A DNA stretch of 33,822 nt, taken from NCBI GenBank assembly GCA_002081555.1, contig KV920890.1, positions 1 to 33,822 of the forward strand. Direction: 5' to 3'. Of this stretch, positions 28,660 to 33,822 are shown piece after piece (the stretch's first letter is position 1; every line of letters starts with the position of its first letter). The notes beneath the pieces are model-generated. The model saw nothing but the letters and a program-made list of their open reading frames with translations. It had not been told where the DNA came from and ran no database searches. This DNA comes from Protostelium mycophagum (Eukaryota; Evosea; Variosea; Protosteliida; Protosteliaceae). A program made the position numbers and the translations under genes.

Positions 28660-31586
28660 GGCCGTGGCGCCCTGCCTCAAGCCTCTTCACTTTTTCCCAC
28701 GCTGTTCTATTCTGGTGTAGATTGTCGCTGAGCTGTTGTAATTGTGGGAATACTTGCACCAACTTGTTGAACAGTGGCGACACGACATAATCTATAAACA
28801 TGAGCGACATTTTCGCCTGATTGGTGTCTAATCGGTTCATGTAAGGCGATATTGGAAGTCCCTCCATCTTCTCTTTATCCCCCTGTTCTTCATTTCAATT
28901 TTATTTCTCAAGTGTCATCTACAACGAACCTGCTCTAAACCTTCTTGGAATACCAGGTCTGACCATGTCCTGGCTATATCTGGTGGTCTCACCATATTGC
29001 TGATATCAGCACTGTGCAGAAGAATATTCAGTAATAATTGTCTCTCTGGTGGGGCGCTAAACATCTTTTCTGGTGTGGAGTTTGGCAGAGAGATCTTGGC
29101 ATCTATGATGTTGGAGAATTTTGTGGTGAGCTCAAAATGCCCGGTCATATCAGTTGATAAAATGGCACCGATCATGTGCCTTCGGACCTTTTTATTTCAA
29201 TACTCCAATACTTTCATAAATTCGAATGACTCTTCAAAAGAATGTGGGAAAACTTACCTCGGCAAACTCATCCGGAGAGAGGTTGCAGAAGATGTCACTC
29301 GTTGGGTCTCTAATGAGATAAGACGCTTTTGATGCGTGCAAATTCTCCAGCACACTATTGTCGTTGTAGACAATAGCGAGGTCCGTTTGTGCATTGATTT
29401 GGAAAGAGTTGTTCAATCCAGGATGGCTCAAATCATGGCATAATGCACTATACACATCAATATTCATTTCCTCGAACAGATGTTGCCAAAAAAATCGTGC
29501 TCTTCAAAAAAAGATTTTGTTAGAGCTTATAAATGAGATTGGTGTTGATCAAGAACTGAAGAATATTTGACTAACCTGGTGATGAGAGACATTTGCTGTA
29601 TTGGTTCAAGGGCTGGACCAACACCATGTGTAATGAAGGCGTAACACATCTGTGTCACGTCGAAAGCATGATGCCAATTGTGATAAGGATTATTAAAATA
29701 TCCCTTGTGCAGGGATTTGGCGAAATTCTTTAATTTATCCAAGGGGATATCGTATCTGTCGATAAATCCTATTCATAATTACAACCGAATTTACCAATAG
29801 AGTAGAAACTCACCCATGTCTTTGTAAATCACTTCGACAAATTCGCAAAGATTTTCTTTTGTCCAAGCCAAGCTGTCGAACCGAAAATTCCTCAGTGTTG
29901 TTATGCTGACGCTCCGCCCACCAACAGTGAAATTCTGTGTATCATCCTTATTTAACGCTCTCCTTCTTGTAACTCGTGCTGAGCTTTCAGCCTGCGGATT
30001 TAAATATAATATATTCGAAATCTAATTACTCTTCTCCCTTGCCCCAAAAAACTGTTAATAATGTAGTTCTTTGTCATATCATCGGTCTCGATCCTCTCTA
30101 TACTCTCCACACTAGGTCTGTGAAGCTCCAGATTGGTCAGTCCTACTGAAACACCTTACCCAGTCAGTTTGAATGCCAACGTTGAGATATACCTGTGAGG
30201 ATGTTCTTGAGATCTGGACCCTCAATCGTGCCATTCTTGGTGAGTTTCTCCAACATCTGTTGCATCGGAGTTGTAGTCGCGGTGTTCAGTTCTACTGGCT
30301 TCGGTGCTATGGGTCTCATGATAGAGGTCGACCTCACACGGCCGATATTTGTGTCATTTAGTCGAGCTGCGAATATCTCTGCGTTGATCTCTGACAAGAC
30401 TTTGGAATTTTCTGCTGTCTCTTCCCGCAATTCCTGCAACTGCATAACTTGTCATTTCAAAATAGAAATGGATATTTTTCACCTCTCTTGCTAATATTTT
30501 AATCGCCTCAAGTGATGAATCCCTCAGACGGTTAAGAATTGACACATGACCATTCAATTTTTCGTATCGTTGTCTTTGATAATTTCTACTCTGTACTTCT
30601 CCGTTCTCTGTAATCAATTCTTGCTCTTCATGTATCGTCGCTGTTCTGACCTGCAAAACTGTCGGTTTTGTATTAACAAATATCTTTTTCACTTTTTTGC
30701 GTAAATCTCTTGCCCAAGCTATATCACAAATATGATGATGCAAAATAGAAGCAGGTGTTTGCACTGGTAGTGCTTGGAACATTCCCCCTTTCTTCCATTC
30801 TTCTAAAGTCTGCATAATATCAGACTAGTCTGAGAAACCCACACACCTCTTTGGCTGGGGTTGGGCCGTACAGCACGATGTAAGGTGTGCCTAATTTCTG
30901 ACCCATAATCCTCATTCTGGAAGGAAATTCACTCAATTTACAGTCGTCGATCAAATCGCTGATCAAAATAAGTGTGAACTCATCCATCGCAAAAAATAAA
31001 GCTTCTGATGAGCTCTCCACGAAAAGTGCTGGAAAGGTTGAGTGATCACTCTTGGTTGTAGAAATACCTGATACTGAATTTGCGCTGAGATACGAAGTCA
31101 AAGGAATGAGTTCTCTTCCAACAAGTAAAACAGACATATTATACGATTCTCTCCCCTCTCCACTGGAGAAGTGAAGTAAATTCCTCATCATTGGGAGCAT
31201 CATCTTTTGGCCCATGAAGGATCTTCGAACCTGAAAATCTCACGCAAATTTCGAGGCTTTCTAAACCTACCGGTACAACCTCGGTCTTGGTGAAATGGAG
31301 GACACTGTCATCTTTCTCCAATAATTGCTGGGTTCTTCAGTTTGTTGCCACAATTGTCCAAAATTGAGGAAATGTTTGTGAAACTCACTCGAATCTTTAT
31401 GTGAAGAGGTTGATCGCCTTTGATGTTGATGTCTTCAAATATTTGCTTCAAAGCCAGCGGCTGAATGGGTGGTTGCTCTATAATTGGAGGAACAGGTTCT
31501 CTCATTGTCATCACAGGCGTCGCCACTCGAGTTGCCACAACATCTGCGAGAAGATCTGGCGCTGATGCTGTTTTCCCATTTTTCAT
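28655..31586 (-). CDS. Class I cyclic nucleotide phosphodiesterase (PDE9-like catalytic domain) with degenerate receiver domain
   Basis: Hydrolyses cAMP or cGMP. The start ATG 31586 gives MKNGKTASAPDLLADVVATR followed by a Pro-rich stretch. The next region resembles a response-regulator receiver fold: MSVLLVGRELIPLTSYLSAN, SSSEALFFAMDEFTLILISD, GTPYIVLYGPTPAKE, GMFQALPVQ. The acidic pair normally found after strand 1 is absent. A predicted coiled coil follows (QRQRYEKLNGHVSILNRLRD, LQELREETAENSKVLSEINA). The catalytic domain has YHNWHHAFDVTQMCYAF, HDLSHPGLNNSFQINAQTDL, AIVYNDNSVLENLHASKA, ILSTDMTGHFE and LLHSADISNMVRPPDIARTW, then FIDYVVSPLFNKLV. The NNSFQINAQTDLAIVYND block is closest to PDE9; the receiver plus PDE layout recalls PDE8. 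HDLSH replaces the common HDLDH/HDVDH but metal-ligand His and Asp remain. The stop lies in AATAAA. Confidence 0.88.
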
Positions 31587-32115
31587 TCCTCTGGTGTTTT
31601 TTCGTTGTGCATCGGACCTATGAGGTGAGATTCAAAAATGTAGATGAATCATACGTGGAGAGCCTTCCTCTTTGTGATCCTCTTGCGTTTAAAATCTTTA
31701 GAGATTCACTTGGTGATGTGGAAAATTGTCTCTTATATTGAAACATGGCCTGTATCAAACGTCATCACACAGCTTCAGTTTATAATCACCTCTCGAGCTG
31801 GCACGCTTTTGCTCAACTCCAATAAATTGGTTGCCCCATGCTCTCTCGATCTTTCTGGCTGATTTGATGTCAGCTAATGTTGATGAATACCGAATGATAA
31901 CACAATAAGGATGTCTGAAGATACAAACCCCGCCACGTGGTTGTGCCCAATCTGAGGGTGTCAGTTGTTGTGTCGTGCCTCTTCTTTGGTTTCTGACGCA
32001 GTCCGGTCCGAAAATGCAAAAATAGCCCAAAGAAATAAATAAAATTCTTTCACCGCTCAAAATCTTTATTCTTGTACCAGCTGACCTTTTTGATTATTAT
32101 CTACACTTATCATCT
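31587..32115. other. Unresolved 0.5-kb stretch between two minus-strand genes
   Basis: On the minus strand a frame from about 32040 to 31733 reads IFRHPYCVIIRYSSTLADIK and SARKIERAWGNQFIGVEQKR but has no ATG. On the plus strand a frame across 31568-31741 reads RTYEVRFKNVDESYVESLPL then CDPLAFKIFRDSLGDVENCL, overlapping the phosphodiesterase start antisense. Both look partly protein-like and neither has a family match. The minus-strand AATAAA at 32065-32070 probably ends the upstream repeat-protein gene. Confidence 0.35.
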
Positions 32116-33172
32116 TCAAACAAACAATGTCTGTCCATCCCCGTCTGTCCTACAAACAGCCGATCCTGTCTTAACAAGAACCTTGGAAATTTAGAAATGG
32201 AATCAACTTTTTCGAATTTACCTGTCTCTCGATCTGTGATTTGTGTGCACCCAGATGATGAGCAAGTTTGTCCACGACAGGATCCTCTCCCAAGAGTCTG
32301 AAGGCCTTGGAGGCGTCTTTTCTATTTATGTAATTTTCTTTGTATCGTTGTGCCTCACACCACCCAATATATCGTTCATCTTCCTCCTTCTGTGCTCTTG
32401 CTAATCCAGAGTCATCAAGACCCAGACGATCCATGATCTTTCTGTTTGATGGCGCAATTCCAAGCTGTTTGAAGGCCTTCTGCAGACGGATGAGGTCAAA
32501 TGGTGTATAACTATTGTGTTTCAGAGGGAAGTAGATGAACACCAAACATACAGAGGAAGGGCATCGATTGGTCGAGTTGAATATTCCAAAAGGGTGTTGA
32601 GGCGTTTGGCTTTGGATAAAGCATTTTCATCTATCCCGAGAATGTCCATGGCCTTTCTGTCTGAAGGATTGAATCCCAGAATCACTCTCGCCTTTGAGCA
32701 GGAACGATGGGCCTTCCATGCTTCTTCCTCTCGTACTCTGAGCCGATTAATTCCAAACATTTCTCAACACGGATTAGTCACCTTCGGGTGAGTTCTGTTT
32801 CAAAATCCAAACGATTCTCATTGGCGTCGTGCAGCTGTTGTGGATCGAGCCCTAGAAAATTCATAGCCTTCATTTGTGACTTGTCCACGCCCAAAATCTT
32901 AGAAGCCTTTGGCACAAGTTGAAATTGTACCTTGCTGGAGCTGAGTTCTATCTCATTCATTTTGTTGGATGATGTGCCAGATCGTGGTCCGTCCGTTGAA
33001 TTGTAGACGCTTCTCTGTTTCTGCAGACGAGAAAACTCCCAAATTTGTTGGATGATGTGCCAGATCGTGGTCCGTCCGTTGAATTGTAGACGCTTCTCTG
33101 TTTCTGCAGACGAGAAAACTCCCAGATGCACAAGATGCTCAATGGAAGTATCAGAAGATATTTCTTCCCCAT
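32116..33172 (-). CDS. Secreted protein of about four tandem LG repeats, unknown family
   Basis: I recognise no family. ATG 33172 gives MGKKYLLILPLSILCIWEFS, a signal peptide (ATG 33187 adds five residues). The mature part contains repeats of the form KA-x-x-x-LG-x-x-x-S-x-x-KAM-x-x-LG-x-D-x-x-x-L-x-x-A: SKILGVDKSQMKAMNFLGLD, ARVILGFNPSDRKAMDILGI, KQLGIAPSNRKIMDRLGLDD and the weaker ASKAFRLLGEDPVVDKLAHH with HLGAHKSQIERQ. Exons join in phase across three short introns (about 40 nt each) and the product ends VCRTDGDGQTLFV with a TGA at 32116. AATAAA follows at 32065-32070. Near the N-terminus an 83-bp tandem duplication puts the two copies in different frames; a 71-nt GT-AG intron inside it would restore phase. 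Roughly 270 residues. Confidence 0.68.
32961..33124. repeat. 83-bp tandem duplication in the LG-repeat gene
   Basis: Positions 32961-33041 and 33044-33124 are identical by eye over 81 nt, with a period of 83. 83 is not a multiple of three, so the unit cannot be a simple in-frame coding expansion. The lack of divergence implies a very recent event or an assembly artefact. Confidence 0.9.
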
Positions 33173-33192
33173 TGTGAGAACTACCATCCACT

Positions 33193-33428
33193 ATGTCTTA
33201 GGTCAGTCGCATAAAAGGCGAAGTGTTGTATTACATCCCACATACATAATTTTTAGTTTTTTATTCAACTTTGCTTAGAGATCGCGGCAGAACATTTTGA
33301 CTTTAATTGACTAATCTATATCTCTGTTATGGATGGTCAAATTCCAGTTTTTTTTGTTTTTTTGGATTCTTTGACTATTGAAATAGATTGGTATTGTGCC
33401 ATTAGAATTTGATAATTCCCAGCCATAA
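33193..33428. other. AT-rich intergenic stretch
   Basis: About 235 nt upstream of the LG-repeat gene. No open frame with motifs; T-runs near 33340-33362. Probably contains that gene's promoter and the unseen left side of the hAT remnant. Confidence 0.4.
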
Positions 33429-33598
33429 TGCATTGCATAATATTTATTATATATCAGGATATGATGTCAAAATTAGCTCGCAAATCCAAGAAGATGACAG
33501 GTTCAAATATTGATGCATTGCATAGTATTTATTATATATCAGGATATGATGTCGAAATTAGCCTGTAAATCCGAGAAGACAACAGGTTCAAATATTGT
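33429..33598. repeat. 85-bp imperfect tandem repeat inside the hAT remnant
   Basis: TGCATTGCATA...GGTTCAAATATTG occurs at 33429-33513 and 33514-33598 at about 90% identity by eye. The second copy leads directly into transposase-like coding sequence. Confidence 0.85.
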
Positions 33599-33822
33599 GG
33601 ACCAGTGGTTGGATACAGCACCTGTTATGGATGAAAAAAATTAATTAATCCAATAACATTCTGGATCTCACAGGCAAAGGGGTGCAGTCCTTTTTTAGCA
33701 CTATCACAAATGGCTCTTGATGTGCTGTCATGCCCCGCTATTTTATTTAATAAATAAATAAATGTGCTAATTAGTACAGCAACTTCCATCGATGTTGAGC
33801 GTTTATTTTCATCATCAGGATG
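33429..33822 (+). mobile_element. hAT-family DNA transposon, decayed transposase C-terminus (runs off the window)
   Basis: The plus strand encodes parts of the hAT dimerisation region: MSKLACKSEKTTGSNI, VDQWLDTAPVMDEKN, then in another frame NPITFWISQAKGCSPFLALS and QMALDVLSCP. After an AT-rich 42-nt stretch with a stop codon it ends ATSIDVERLFSSSG, the conserved hAT C-terminal motif. Several stops and a frame change show it is not functional. Terminal inverted repeats and target duplications are not visible; the element continues beyond 33822. Confidence 0.8.

Noticed and set aside
1459-31075. TCTACAAC as the intron branch-point motif
   Set aside because: It occurs in both orientations, at variable distance from acceptors (2 to more than 30 nt), and also within exons, so a simple branch-site role does not fit.
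31568-31741. Plus-strand frame antisense to the phosphodiesterase start
   Set aside because: Protein-like in part, but no family match and it conflicts with the phosphodiesterase first exon; kept only as a note in the unresolved region.
1-33822. CRISPR arrays, bacterial operons or Shine-Dalgarno-type starts
   Set aside because: Spliceosomal introns in nearly every gene, AATAAA signals and eukaryotic families exclude a prokaryotic reading. Recurrent words are not spaced as CRISPR repeats.

Overview
This is nuclear DNA from a eukaryote with a compact genome. The evidence is GT-AG introns in nearly every gene (many only 36-60 nt), AATAAA signals packed against stop codons, a tRNA gene with a 17-nt anticodon-loop intron, and eukaryote-only protein families (FNIP, SSU72, cyclic nucleotide phosphodiesterase, lysosomal alpha-mannosidase, peroxisomal trypsin-like protease). 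The standard genetic code fits. I cannot name the lineage. The mix of a fungal/plant-type GDP-mannose transporter, a fungal-like mitoribosomal protein and a kinase-SH2 protein of the Dictyostelium SHK type suggests a unicellular opisthokont, an amoebozoan-like protist or a very reduced animal.

Layout: tRNA-Ile (-); GH38 alpha-mannosidase (-); mitochondrial ribosomal protein mL58-like (-); a small basic Ser/Pro-rich protein (-); MORN-repeat protein (+); a short hydrophobic protein (-); a secreted cysteine-rich protein with two knottin-like units (+); a 109-residue hypothetical protein (-); SSU72 phosphatase (-); folliculin-interacting protein FNIP (+); VRG4-type GDP-mannose transporter (-); a poorly resolved stretch; an SHK-type kinase with SH2 domain (+); a CYP7/CYP8-like cytochrome P450 (+); peroxisomal processing protease TYSND1/DEG15 (+); a sugar porter (+); a class I phosphodiesterase with a degenerate receiver domain (-); an unresolved 0.5 kb; a secreted protein built of about four LG repeats (-); and the end of a decayed hAT DNA transposon (+). 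I see no operons. Neighbouring genes are mostly unrelated housekeeping and signalling genes. Loose links are glycan metabolism (alpha-mannosidase, GDP-mannose transporter), nutrient sensing and supply (FNIP, sugar porter), signalling (SHK kinase, phosphodiesterase) and organelles (mL58, TYSND1).

The most unusual signal is in the small introns rather than in one gene. They are built from a few recurrent words: GTTGTAGA(TGG) in both orientations (about 35 copies by eye where about 1 is expected by chance), GAAATTTC, TGACGTCA, TTTTCCCGCCAAAA, CTAAAAATAG, and a CTGCAGC-AGA-GCTGCAG palindrome. Several words equal textbook CREB, E2F and MEF2 sites. One 41-nt intron in SSU72 is almost entirely such words and uses GTTGTAG as its 3' splice site. 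A 20-mer made of two GTTGTAGA copies 12 nt apart is identical in introns of FNIP and the kinase. A second theme is stop codons overlapping AATAAA in five genes.

Intron borders were placed by eye from GT-AG signals, reading phase and family similarity. All counts are manual and approximate.
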